DNA of 64,000 nt, from positions 24,774,822 through 24,838,821 of the forward strand of contig CM022671.1 of assembly GCA_012295275.1 (NCBI GenBank), read 5' to 3'. The notes below the pieces were generated by a model. That model ran no database searches, was not told the DNA's origin, and worked only from the letters and a program-made list of their open reading frames with translations. The stretch comes from Chrysomallon squamiferum. Its lineage: Eukaryota > Mollusca > Gastropoda > Neomphalida > Peltospiridae. Shown here piece by piece: positions 51,511-63,322 of this stretch (its first letter is position 1; each line of letters begins with the position of its first letter). The position numbers and the translations under genes were made by a program.

Positions 51511-53457
51511 TAATAAATAAAAAATGAATAAAAATATAATAATAATAATAAAAATATATTAGACAATAAAAGTCATTATCATTTAATGTCAAAATAAAAG
51601 GTAAAAAAAAAAAATATCCTTCAATTTTTATTAATTTTTATAAAAGAAAATATATCAAAAAAAAAAAATAATAATTGTGTCTGTGAAAAGATTTCTTGTT
51701 CAGGTACACACAACATCACTGACTTTAGGTAGTAAATAAAATAGTTTCATCTGTTGGATATTTTTGTAAATGTTTTACAGACATTAAAATAATATAAAAA
51801 AAAAAAAATAAATAAACTGAAATTTTGTAAAATAAAAAAACCCAGGTAATGAAATTATTAATACCTGGCATTTTGGATGTCGGAGATCAGAATGCATTAA
51901 TTTATGAATGTCTTTTCTGTCCAGGCTTACTAACATTTTCACATTCTGTTTGTAGGCAGCACAGATTATATAATTGCCACAACTCAGATTATACACGGTT
52001 CACAACTAATTCGTCAATATATTTCACATTTTGAATCAGAAAATGCTTGTAAATTATAAAGAAAAAGGAAGAGTGGTTGGTGTTTGTATTAACTTCCCAT
52101 ATATTTGTCCCAGTCTGCAGTTTTGATCCATTTAAAAACCCAAGATGTAATGATTAATGTACATAAATCTTTTTAATTTCTTTTATTACTCTAAAGAAAA
52201 CTTCACAAAAGTTAACTTAGTAGGTTATTTTTGGTTCCATTATTTGATAATTTAAAATAAAATAATCTGGAATGATTTTTAAAACTTCTTCCATAGGATA
52301 ACTGTATCAGCAGAGCCTGATAAATTGCCATAAAAATGTAATACAGAAAAGGAATGTGGTTGTTTCATATGTTGTAAACTATGTTAATTTTCTAAATTGA
52401 TTAATAGTTTCTGCACATTAGTATTCCACTGTTTGACACCCTGTTCATCCTTTTTGTTTGTCTAACATACACGTCTAACACACTCACACACATGCATACA
52501 CACCTTTATGCTGTTGAATATGAATATATTTAAAATAATAAATAAATAATTATTAAAGGCTGCAGTATGTCCTTTCATATCACATAAAAGATGTTTTAAT
52601 TGACAAGAGTACTTTATGAAATAAATAAGCTCATTTTCTCTCTTCTATCATCACAATAATATTAAAAGTGTTAAACAAATATTCATTCATTTCTCAGATT
52701 ATTAATGATCATTGCTTGAAAAGAATTCTTCACAATATAGTTTATCTTTAACATTTTTCTAATGGATCACTGTACATTTTACTTACCAGTTTTATCTTCA
52801 TAACTGATGTATTCTGTTATACTGGAGTGTTACCATTTATCCCCTGCTTTGCTTTTTCACTTATTCCTTTGATGAAAGCAACACATCTTCTCAGTAACAC
52901 AAAGCTTCTAATTCTTTTTACATACATAGCATTTTCTCACTACCAATTAGTATATGCATGTAAATCCATACATAATTTATTCAAAAGTATTGCACATTCA
53001 GGTCTTAAGAAATAATCTTTCAAAAAAACAAATTAAAAACAAATAACAACAGAACAATATGTTTATCCAAATATCTTAATCTTTATACTTTTTTCATTAA
53101 GGTTGGTTGTGATTTCAGAATATGATAAAAAATTGTTTCTGTTGCTTTTTCTTTAAAATGAGCCTCATATTACCTGTACAGATTTTGTGTTAAAGCTAAA
53201 TGTTCTGATCTTTTCTTTTCTGCAAATACAAAAATGACTACTTAGTATCCAGACTGATTAAGCATCAGCTTTACCACATTTACATCTTCCAAAATCTTTT
53301 TATTTTATTATCATATTTAAAAAAGAATAAAAATAAATGTTTTTTCATTTCAGGTGGAACAGATTATGTTATTGCCACAACAAAGATAATCACAGGAAAA
53401 TCTCTAATCAGTTCAATAACAGATAAACTAGAAGTTGTTAAACTGAATCCATTTTGA
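40349..53457 (+). CDS. VPS33A: VPS33A, vacuolar protein sorting 33A, complete 16-exon gene
   Basis: Sec1/Munc18-family subunit of HOPS and CORVET; with VPS16 it binds and proofreads SNARE bundles for endosome-lysosome fusion. Exons: 40349-40459, 41054-41119, 41760-41887, 43537-43621, 44984-45088, 45641-45757, 46291-46465, 46987-47180, 48103-48193, 48386-48460, 48832-48911, 49192-49278, 50146-50277, 50655-50823, 51234-51356, 53354-53457. All junctions are GT-AG and all phases match; the total is 613 residues, slightly longer than the 596 or so of mammals. Diagnostic blocks: [84 protein letters not shown] and [17 protein letters not shown]. These favour VPS33A over VPS33B. The frame is open to an ATG at 40292, but 40349 aligns with the family N-terminus ([10 protein letters not shown]). 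Confidence 0.96.
42207..42350 (+). other. Orphan exon-like open frame in VPS33A intron 3
   Basis: From ATG 42207 (in-frame TAA directly before it) 48 codons run to a possible donor CAG|GTTTTT at 42350. The peptide ([20 protein letters not shown], then [20 protein letters not shown]...) has the composition of real protein, not of AT-rich noise. No neighbouring exon is found and the frame closes five codons after the donor. It could be a first exon of a nested or alternative transcript, or a fragment of a retrocopy. Confidence 0.3.
45218..45440 (+). repeat. Partial copy of the (CT)n-tailed repeat in VPS33A intron 5
   Basis: TGGTGAACAGGTTTCT to TAGCTCC followed by (CT)n repeats the core found at 871-1119, with about ten substitutions. 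The same junction of core and (CT)n in separate copies suggests that the tract belongs to the element. Confidence 0.75.
46650..46797 (+). pseudogene. VPS33A: Duplicate of VPS33A exon 11 inside intron 7 (possible poison or terminal exon)
   Basis: 145 bases (46650-46794) repeat 48755-48899 with no mismatch that I can see: about 77 bases of the preceding intron, the TTTTCACCAG acceptor and nearly all of exon 11 ([20 protein letters not shown]...). The copy breaks off within the codon after KQV and runs straight into TAA (46795-46797). Exon 7 ends with one base and this copy starts with the two needed, so splicing exon 7 to it keeps frame, replaces Glu by Lys and stops after about 24 residues. 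An AATAAA at 46812 could end the transcript. Either it is a new truncating terminal exon, a silent duplicate, or an assembly artefact. Confidence 0.7.
47813..47968 (-). mobile_element. tRNA-derived SINE in VPS33A intron 8
   Basis: On the minus strand a tRNA-like head (GCAGCTCAGTG resembling box A, followed by a degraded box B near GTGTGTTCAGTGTATC) leads into a unique body ending CTTAGTGCATTTAAACCCCTC and then a run of about 20 A. Head, body and A-tail order are those of a SINE. The head has lost much of its box B, so it is an old copy. I did not find a convincing target duplication. Confidence 0.55.
49560..49985. repeat. Unclassified repeat-like segment in VPS33A intron 12
   Basis: GC-richer and less AT-simple than the intron around it. 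CCAGTGGTGTG at about 49595 pairs with CACACCACTGG at about 49873, giving a loose inverted repeat of about 280 bases. Four AGGTCA half-sites occur within 55 bases (49664, 49681, 49705, 49713). No coding frame is seen; it resembles a non-autonomous DNA element but I cannot name it. Confidence 0.4.
50383..50592 (+). repeat. Two decayed tandem copies of the start of VPS33A exon 14 in intron 13
   Basis: The segment TTATTTTCAGAATCCTAATGA at the exon 14 acceptor recurs at about 50390 (acceptor TTTTCAG intact) and about 50530 (acceptor lost, GTCAAAATCC), each followed by a TATAATGGCTNTTCTCACAG stretch resembling the exon's GTGTACAGTGGCTATGCC. Both then run into (GAT)n. They do not keep a useful reading frame. 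Confidence 0.5.
51956..52059 (+). CDS. VPS33A: VPS33A alternative last exon 16a
   Basis: A second copy of the VPS33A terminal exon, 1.3 kb upstream of the canonical one and 0.6 kb after exon 15. It follows a pyrimidine-rich tract and TTTGTAG, begins with the same two bases needed to complete the Gly codon split after exon 15, and reads [18 protein letters not shown] and on to TAA at 52057-52059. It is 104 bases long, exactly as exon 16 (53354-53457), and both encode 33 residues after the split codon. They share TDY, IATT, II, G and LI, then diverge. An AATAAA lies at 52256, 197 bases after the stop, against 193 for the canonical exon. It looks like an intact alternative 3' end rather than a dead copy. 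Confidence 0.7.
52256..52261 (+). terminator. Polyadenylation signal after VPS33A exon 16a
   Basis: AATAAA 197 bases downstream of the exon 16a stop codon; the spacing nearly equals that after the canonical last exon. Confidence 0.4.
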
Positions 53458-53649
53458 ACTAACATTTATATGGGATTTTATCAGAGTGGATTCGATGTAC
53501 TCACAGTTATTCTTTTGTTAATCTATGAAATATGTGTGCAGATGAAAAACTGTATGTTGATAATGTTATAGGAGTCATCTGATTTGCTGCTAATCCAGTG
53601 TTTCGAAATGTTGATAATCTTTCACGCAACAAGACATTCAGTTTTTTTT

Positions 53650-53655
53650 AATAAA
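53650..53655 (+). terminator. Polyadenylation signal, VPS33A canonical 3' end
   Basis: AATAAA 193 bases after the TGA at 53455-53457, preceded by a short T run. Confidence 0.55.
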
Positions 53656-56600
53656 CTTACATGAAGCATGTTTCTGAAAATCACCTAACTCATCGATTAT
53701 CCAATGTTCTAAATTATCATTATGTGATTTTTTAAACTTTTGAGACAAATTTATATAAATGTATAAATGTATAAACTGTCTGCCAGTTTAAGAGTCACTG
53801 TGTTTACAAAAATGACACTGATGTTTAAAAAATATTCAGTAACAAAGAATGAAGTAAGAAATCAAACATACTTTATCATGCTTTAATTAAATTCCAGTGC
53901 AATACATATACATATATATTTATTATTACATATTTAACCAAATTGAAAATAAAATGTAAAAATATGTTAATGTTAAAATAAATGAAGGTCATTGATAATA
54001 TTTTTTTCTTTTTCTTTTTAATTGATTATTTGAATTCAGTTTGTTTACTGGATTTATTTCTTAGTAATTATACTTCAATTTCTTAAATTATTTATACCTG
54101 ATTCACAAAAAAGGATCGTTAAACCAGGGCTGATTATTCAGTCATAACAAATAAATACTGCATGAGGATGAAAATGTGGCGGAATATAATCATATAATTT
54201 CACTTATTCAACTGAGATATATATATAGTATGATATATTTTTAGTTATTACGTTTAATCATTTGTTGAAAGTTACTAAAGCTATTTATGATAAAATACAT
54301 TATTCTACTTGATAAAATATTTATATATAAACATACAGATAAATTGCAATGATTTGTAATTTTGAACTAGTAACATTTGCCCATTATCATTTGCTTCCCT
54401 TTCAGTTTGGATTCAGCATATCATAAAACATGTATTAAGTTTCATGCTTTTTGTCACATGAGCAGTTCTTGACCAAATTTTTCAAATGTCAGGTTTGCTA
54501 GAAGCAGTTTAGAATACAATTTTATAGAGATTAATAAATAGTTGAAAAATATTTTGACTAAAATGATAAAGGTAACAATAAAAACAAATACTTTTGCCAA
54601 GGAACAAACCAGTTTTATTAACCAAGAGGAGAAAAAAAAAAAATAATAATTACGAACAAAATTAAAATTAAAATTATGGCTAAAACAAAAACACAAAAAC
54701 AAAATAATATGAATTATTCTTAAATATTCAGTAAAACCTATCACAGTATTACATTTGAAAATAAAATAATGAACCATTAAAAAAAAAAAAATGTAATTAT
54801 CTTTTAACACATATTTTAAAATGCTGGTGTATTTAACTTGAGGGCGCCATTATATTTAATACATTTTTAGTACAATAGCATATTTAACATACATTTGAAC
54901 AGTCCAGTATAATTAAGAAATCAAAGCATCATAAATCAAATGTACAAAAAGGACATACCATTTTTTTCACTTAACAATAAAAGCACAACTTAAATATTTA
55001 ACTAACACTTACCTTAAAAAAAAAAAAAAAAAAAAAAAAAGATAAAAGAAAAAAAACCACCATAAAAACCACTCACAACCCCCCCCCAGATCTTTCTCAA
55101 ATCAGGTCAAACAAAAATTCTGTGAAAAGAAATTAAATCATTTTAAGTCATTTTTGTTTTTAAAAATTATAATACAAAATAAATAAATAAATAAATAAAA
55201 TTAATGAACAAATAAATTGCTTCTGATTCTCTTCAGGGTCATTTATGATTTAACAAAGAAAAAGATCAGGTGAAACACAAAGCATCTGATACTAAGCAGA
55301 CAGATACAGAGACATATTTTCACACAAGAATGTTATGTATGAAAAAGTATAAAACATGAACACTAAATAAGAAACCAAAATCAGTAAATAATAATAATAA
55401 TGAAATAAAATAATATATATATATATATGTACATACATACATACAAACATCCCAGTAACCTGCAGTTATCAATAAAGATATGAAATTTACCATTTTCTGC
55501 ATAAATTTTATTCAGAATTTCTTTATAATTCATAGTTGAAAGCCTACAATTACCCATGATGCTGTTTTCCCAAGAATCATTTTGTTTTTTCACACCATAT
55601 TAATTTTGTTAACTGCTGCAGGGATTGCATATTAAAAATGATCACACCGTAGCTGTTTAACAATCATAACAAGTTCACTGTTATTAATAATAAAACATTA
55701 TTAAATATATTATATAACTTAGGAAAAATGATAATAATAATAAAAAAAAATTAAAAGAATAATAAAGAAGTAACAATAGAATACAGAAATATAAAATGGG
55801 CTAGTTATAAAGCAAAATTAATAACTATGATATGTAAAACAAAAGGTATTGCTCATTATTATTATTATTATTATTTTTAAACCACCTTTATATTTTGAAA
55901 AATATATGCAAGTATAACATTAGCAACTTTTTTTTATTTTTACTCTCCTATACAAAGTGTTATTCTAAATAATATATTTGGTTTTTAATGCAGCAAATAT
56001 ATATTTTTGTTGATGTTGTGTGTGTAATTTTACTATGAATGTCTTTGTATATGCAGCATTAAGCTGTTTTAGTATTCTTTTTCTGTATCTGTAAATTATT
56101 AAAAGTATTTACATTTGACGAAAAAAAAAAAACAATAAAATAAAATAAAAAAAAATAAAAAAAAATCATTAGCATTCACATCCTTGTCATACCTCAATTT
56201 GTGCTTCCATTAATACCCACAAACCAGTAAATATATTTTGAATAACAGTAGTAACAGACAAAAACTAAAAAGCTTTTGTCTATCTGATACTGATGGAATG
56301 ACTGACTTTGATTATATTAAGAACTGCTGATATTATAGATAAAGTGTACAACTTTTCAGATATTCAGTAGAAAGAATCTGAAGTGAAATGCTTATGGACA
56401 AGATATATATTAAATGATTTACATGAAATTATTTACAAAATTCAGATAAAAAATGAAATCTTTATGGTATAAAAATGCATATGAGTACCTGCAACACAAA
56501 TAATTAAAGCTGGAACATTTAAATACAAATAACACAGAAATAACATTAATTAAACTGTAATGTGAAATATGAAAAAGCATATATCATGTACTATAAATAA

Positions 56601-58029
56601 TAAGTACAGTCCTACAACAAGTGTTCTTAAATACATCCTAATTTAATTGAAAGATACAAAATAAATTAACAGCAGTTACTAGAAATTTGAAAAATGCTAC
56701 AACAAAAATGCTTGGTATCAAATATAATCAACAGCTTAAAAGTTTGTAGTCTTCTAATGACAGTTCTTTTCTTTCTTTTTCTTTTGGTTAAATTTATTTA
56801 GTTCTTTAAAATCTGCTGTGTTAATAATAGTACATTATATTACATGGACATTATCATTTTCCATGGTTCTGCGACATGATTTGATATATAAATATATAAA
56901 ATACAACAGTAGATTTAAGATATGACCATGATTTTTACTCGTAGAATCTTGATTATCTGCTATTTTACACAAGATAATAATTATAATAATTGTAAAAAAT
57001 ATAATTAAAAAAGAAATGTTCTTTTTATTTCATTGTATACTTCATACTGATCAAGTAACAAATAAAACAATCATTTGGAAGTGTACAACATTTATTTAAA
57101 CTATTTGTTTCCATTATTAATAATATTATCATGTATTTTTTTGTTGTATTTTTTATTCATTTTAATGATTGGATGAATAATGTAACTGATACCTCCCCAA
57201 CAAATCAGAAAAATAATTAAAAAGAAAAAGAAAATGACTTGGTTGTACATGTACTTTAAAAATAATAAAAAAGTGTTTGTCTTGTTGATTTTAATTATTA
57301 GTGTATAAGAATATCAAGATATCAATATCCATCAGACAATATTGTGTAAGAATATGCTAAGTAGTCCCCATACAACAAAAAGTTTGAGGTCACTATAATG
57401 TAGTGTGTGATGTGAATATGTCCTGTATTATTTGCAATCGAAAACAGTTGATGAAAGAATAAAAGTATACTCAGAAAAGTAAAATGGCCATCTAGTTAAG
57501 AAATCTGTGCTGACTTGTTTGTAGGTATTTATACAGTAGGTAGTACAGCATGGTGTACTCTAAACAAATATGTAACCTTGATGTTGCCAAATACCCCAGT
57601 TGTAATCATTATTACTTTTCTCAACATACTGTTTGGGACTTTGGCTGTATGAAGTTATCTGATAGTAGGTAGCGCACATCTAAACAGCAGCAACTCGTAT
57701 GACGATGAATAATGATGTGTTAGATTTGACTAATGGTTACATATTCCTTCAGTCTAAACGTCTTTTTGCTTTCTCGTAATTTAACATACAATTTTCTTTA
57801 TTTTGTTCTGCTTTTTTTCAGTACCATTAAATTCATTTTTTCTTTTATGCTTTCATTTCATATTTCTGTTTCTAGTTTTATTCATACACTTGTTTCTCAT
57901 ATTCAGTTTAAAACTACATCAAAGGTCAATGTTTGACATTAAAAGTGCTCAGAAATAACAAAAATAAAATGATTCAAATGATATTGCAAATTTTTAGTTG
58001 ATCCTTCAAGGACTCAAACTCGGAATATA
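53656..58029. other. Convergent 3' spacer between VPS33A and the unrecognised gene
   Basis: 4.4 kb of AT-rich DNA with many A and T runs. I see no coding exon or recognised repeat. Parts may belong to the 3' UTRs of either gene; TTTATT at 57796 and 57877 could serve the minus-strand gene. Confidence 0.5.
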
Positions 58030-58191
58030 TCAATATACCACCTCATCCTTACCAAACTGTTTCACACAAGTGTCAACAAAACTAAGAATACTTGTTGCTG
58101 CTTCATTTATTGCCATGACAATCTGAGTCTCATTCTTGTCCTTGACCAATATCTCTTCATCTTTTTCTTCTTCTCTGCTTCTCTTTAAAAC
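58030..58191 (-). CDS. Distal alternative last exon of the unrecognised gene
   Basis: After AATAG the exon starts in phase 0 with GTT and reads VLKRSREEEKDEEILVKDKN and on to INEAATSILSFVDTCVKQFG..., ending VVY and TGA (58030-58032). It is two codons shorter than the proximal version. The N-terminal half is acidic where the proximal exon is basic and neutral, so choice of exon would change charge at the protein tail while keeping the final helix-like segment. Confidence 0.65.
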   Translation of the reverse strand, partial: VLKRSREEEKDEEILVKDKNETQIVMAINEAATSILSFVDTCVKQFGKDEVVY

Positions 58192-60427
58192 CTATTTTTA
58201 AATAGCAGAGCAAATGAAAACGTGTATTTGTGAAATATATATGCCACACTTCAAATACAGGATAACTGTATAGGCAGTCTTTAACAGAATACAAAAAATT
58301 GGCTAACAACTGTATCATGAATCATTATAAATACATTTATATGAAACTAAAACCTATTTTTTTATAATTAATATATTACTATTTAAACTCTCTATAGATA
58401 ATTACTTAACAGATACTGAAGAATAAACAATGCCTTGAATAAACTAAAGTAATGAAACCACAAAACACTCTCGTATCATCTGCTATTTGTTATCATCCAC
58501 CAACTGTATTTTCCTGTTAGTTATCAAAGAATTATTTACATGCAGTAAGCTACTTCCCCAAAAAGAGATGATGACATGCATTAGCATTTGACAATTCATC
58601 TGTGGTACATGGCTGTATAAGCATTCATTCTGAGAAGGACTGACCTTGCAATCCTAAATGTCTCAGACCTGTACCTACCACAGATGTATAACTTAGTCCT
58701 ACTATGATGTATTAATAGAAATCTTATTCTACATTACTTACAGATTTATGACACAAAATGATTTATCTAAATAATCTCATCATCAATCTATCTAGAAAAC
58801 ATATGATAACATATATTTTTAATACACATTCAACTAATTTATGTCTATATCCATTTTGATTCTCGATAAAAACTGTGAATGTTTAGTTAGTAACAAATGG
58901 AAATAATTTAGCTTTCCATGTATTATTATCTAAACACACACGGACCTGAATCAGGTCCTTAACATCCATATTCAAACTATATTCTTTCAAAATTTGTCAC
59001 AAGATGAAATTCTATTGAAACAAAAACAACAACATTATAGCACTATCAATCAAAATTGTTGCTTATGTAAGCTAAAAATGAATATCAAAAGTTATTTTAG
59101 ATACTGCTCTAACAACAACATACATATTATACTCATTTTACTTTTAGTTAATTCAACATTATTTACATAAATCAGCAAAACGTACATTACTTCTTCTAGT
59201 TTATGTAATGTGAAAAATATGGTCTGATATGGAATATTGTATATATTAACATTCTAAATCATGTCAAAGATTAACACTGTTTTTGAAATTTGTTCTTCTT
59301 GTAAATAAGCAGTATCTGAATTTACCAACATCTGTAAACAGTAAACTATAATTATTTTATAAATCTAAACCAGACTTAACATTTGTTAACTATAACTATT
59401 ATTTTTAATATATTTAGACAATATTTTGTGTCCATGCCTTTTCATTGTCATTCTGCATAATGTTCAGTTATTAAGTATATTCTGCTCACAATATTTTTTT
59501 TTTTTTTTTTTTTTTTTTTTAATGATTATGTGATTTAGTACAATACATATTTCCTCCCAAACTTATTAATACACTTATCAATAATTTGAAGTGTATATGT
59601 TGCAGCATCATTTATTAAAGAATAGTATTCTTTTTCCTTGAGGCCATGAATCTGAAGTTCTTTTTGTTTTTTGTAGCCAGAAGACTTCACACGCCTTATA
59701 ACCTAGAACGAGAACATTGGCAGTGCTAGTTAGTAAAACAAAAAACAACACATGCCCACACACTGGCATAGCTGGTTTACAAAATACAGCAATGTATCCG
59801 ACGTTATTACTTATCAACTTTAAAATACCATATATATATATATTTTTATCTTTATATTTTTTCATTTTTTTTTATCTTTTTAGTTTTTCTGTTTCATAAC
59901 TGCTTGCATTGATAATATTTATGGAAGAATACTGTATGAATTACACATTAATTAAAAAAACAAGTTTTCTCAATTCATTTTATAACCTTATATTTGAAAG
60001 TTTTATTATTATTACCAGTGAATCAGTTATCCAAGATAATAAAGAAAAAAATAATAATAATAATAATAATAAAAATAAATAAATAAAGAAAGAAAAAAGA
60101 AAATAAATATGGTAAACAAACAAATAAAGAAATAAATAAAGAAAGAAAGAAAAACTGTCATCAAGAAAAAAAAAAAACAATTTGTCATTTCTAAAATCAG
60201 ATTTGAAACAGCTAGTTTTAACCAAATTTAATATGATTCTTTTTAGTTTTTGTAATACCAGAATCATTTAGTTGTCTATTGAAAATCAATTTGAAAGATT
60301 TTTTTAACTTGTAACACTGCTTAACATTCTGTGAGGCAAAATTCCATCAAGTAGTAAACCAGCTATGACAAAATAAAAACACATTTTTATTATAACAGTA
60401 CAAAAAAAAAAAAAAAAAAAATAATAA

Positions 60428-60475
<48 letters not shown>

Positions 60476-63256
60476 TAAAATAAAATTAAAATAAAATAAT
60501 AATCATTTTAATGATATTAACATGCAGCTAATTACTATTAAACATGCACTTAAATGTTTTTCCATTCAAAAAATTATAGTCCTCATTATACATTCAAAAT
60601 AAAACCATGCTTAACAAAATAAATAATATCTACCTTACCATATCTATTTCATTTAATCAAACCTGTTGGTTTCTTTAAAAGAACTCTATCATGCTCAAAG
60701 AAATAATTTTAACAAAATGAATTTAAAAAAAGAAAAAAGAAAATTTTTATCAATGACAACATTTTAAAATTTAGTTTTAGTTTAAAACACTTATATCTTT
60801 GACTAAATTCTTCTGCAAGAACATAAAATGAAATTAATTAATTTAATTAAATTGAGTAGAAATTATTTTTAAAATTTTCTTAAGTAAATAAAATATTTTA
60901 TACGTAAGCAATTATATTAGTAGATACAGGGTGAAATATGTAATTATATATGTTTGTTAATTAATTCAATAGGAATCATTGAAAAGACAAACTAACTCAC
61001 ACTGGAAAATTAATAATAAGTGTATCAATACAAAATTTACAACAACATAATGATACTATCGTAAAACTAATTATAATTTAAGGATTAGACATTATTATTT
61101 GGTAAAATTGTTCCAACTCTTTTTTATTACTATTATTATTATAATTATTATTTATTATTATTATTATCATTATTATTTATTTATCAATTTTTATCGTATT
61201 TATTTATTTACCTAAAAAACCCATACTTGACTGGATTAGTGGTCCAATAACAGGTTAAGTCAAAAGAAAACTGATACTGGATGTAGATCACATGTTATAT
61301 CAATGTACTGATACACCATGCCAACAAAATCTTTTAAAATCTGACACACTGCAACCACAGCAAGCAGAAATATGGAAATAAACATTAGAAATAAAAATTA
61401 AAAGGAATAAAAGAAATGAGACACCAAATTAACTAACATGCTTAAATTAACTAACTACTACTGCAATTTCTTACTATGTTAGTTTTCTACTTGAACTATC
61501 TAATTCCTGCCAATTTAGTTTCATCCTGTTTGTGTTTAAGTCTGATCCTATGTCAACTTGTTTTTAATGATACTCTTGTGTCTGATGCTGTCACTGTGTT
61601 ATTTTAATAAACTGTTTTATAGTATCAAATTGTAAAATTAAATGAATGATAAAAGATTTAAAAACCACACACAAACAAATACTGACACATAGTTGTTGAT
61701 ATATGCAAAATCCAGTTAAATGCTTTTATTATGGTTTAATCACAACAAACTCACAAATGCATGAGATGTATCTAAAGCAGTATAAACAATAGAAATATAT
61801 TTTGTCAGTACTTAATACAATATTTACTATTTAAACTTTTATCATTATCAAAATTTTGACAATAAAGTTTGACAATAAAATAAACAGGTCATGGAGCTAC
61901 AAGGCTTCCAGTGTTATATTTTTCATGACACTACCTTTGATAGATAAATAACGTACAGTAATTCTTCACATACAGAGCAGTGAACTATTTTACCTAATTT
62001 ATTATTACTATTATTTTTTAATATTTCTGTTTACAATATGACATTTTGATAATTTAGCAAGTTAGTGTCTGGCCTTAGTCACTCACTTATTATTATTATT
62101 ATTATTTAATTACACTATATTATTAGTGAAAAAAACTGGTTACCTAAATAAATAAAAAAAACACATCATACATTTACTCCTTTTTTACACACAGCCTATT
62201 ACTTTCACTCCACACTTTTTACTTCGTGTTATTACTGCTCTGTTAATTTTAGTCATGTATTAGTAATGAAGATTCTGATGTTTACCTCTTGACCTAATGT
62301 ACAGACAGACGACAATGGCTGTGACCGGGACTGACCACTGGAACATCGAAAGCAGGCGAGTGACTTGTAGACGACATTAGGAAACTGACAGTGGTAAAGG
62401 TAACCAGAGATATCAAGAGAGAGATCCTGAAATGCCTGGTCTGCATCAAAGTGGATAAGATGATCTGAAAAAATAAGAAATAAATAAATAAAATAAATAA
62501 AATAAATTAAATAAATTAAATAAATAAAATAAATAAAAAAATAAAATAAAATAAAATAAAATAAAATAAAATAAAATAAAATAAATTAACTGTTGATAAG
62601 AATTTCAGTTACAGATAATCAAGTAATAAATTAGTAAACAGCAATAAAAACACACAACAGAGACTAGAAATAGTACAGCATAGAAATTACAATAACCTTA
62701 GTTTAGATAAATTAATTAACTTTAAGTCAAGATCTAATAAAACAGTACAGTACAATAATTATTATTAATGACATTAATATATATAAAATATTACTCTTAC
62801 AGTGAAATGAATTTTCTTAAAAGTAAGTCAAGATTTTACTGATTAGTACATACAGTACAATAATTTTTGTTGTTGTATGTAAAATTAACTTTCTTAAAAT
62901 TAAATCAGCAGTTTACAAGAAGAGTACAGAAAAACAACTTATATGGATAACATTAATTTTTTACTAATATTTTATATGAATTATTTTGCTTAAAATTATG
63001 TTCACCTTTGTATCCTATGTGTGTTCCAGAAAGTTTGGAAATTTTCACGAATCCCCAAAGAAGAACATATTCCAGCTGTAGCTTTAACTGTCTGCTGAAT
63101 TTTTTGACAGTGGTCACCATCGTCTTCAGAGGCTGCAGAGCCAGTGGTTCAGGTTTCATCACCAGTGGCATGGGAACAGTAAACAAACCTGGAAAAACAG
63201 AGTTGCTTTTGTTTTATTTTTTAATAAATGTACATATAAATTTATAAATTATTATC

Positions 63257-63322
<66 letters not shown>

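Noticed and set aside
51398-51592. Tyr-rich frame
   Set aside because: Translation of an (AAT)n tract in VPS33A intron 15.
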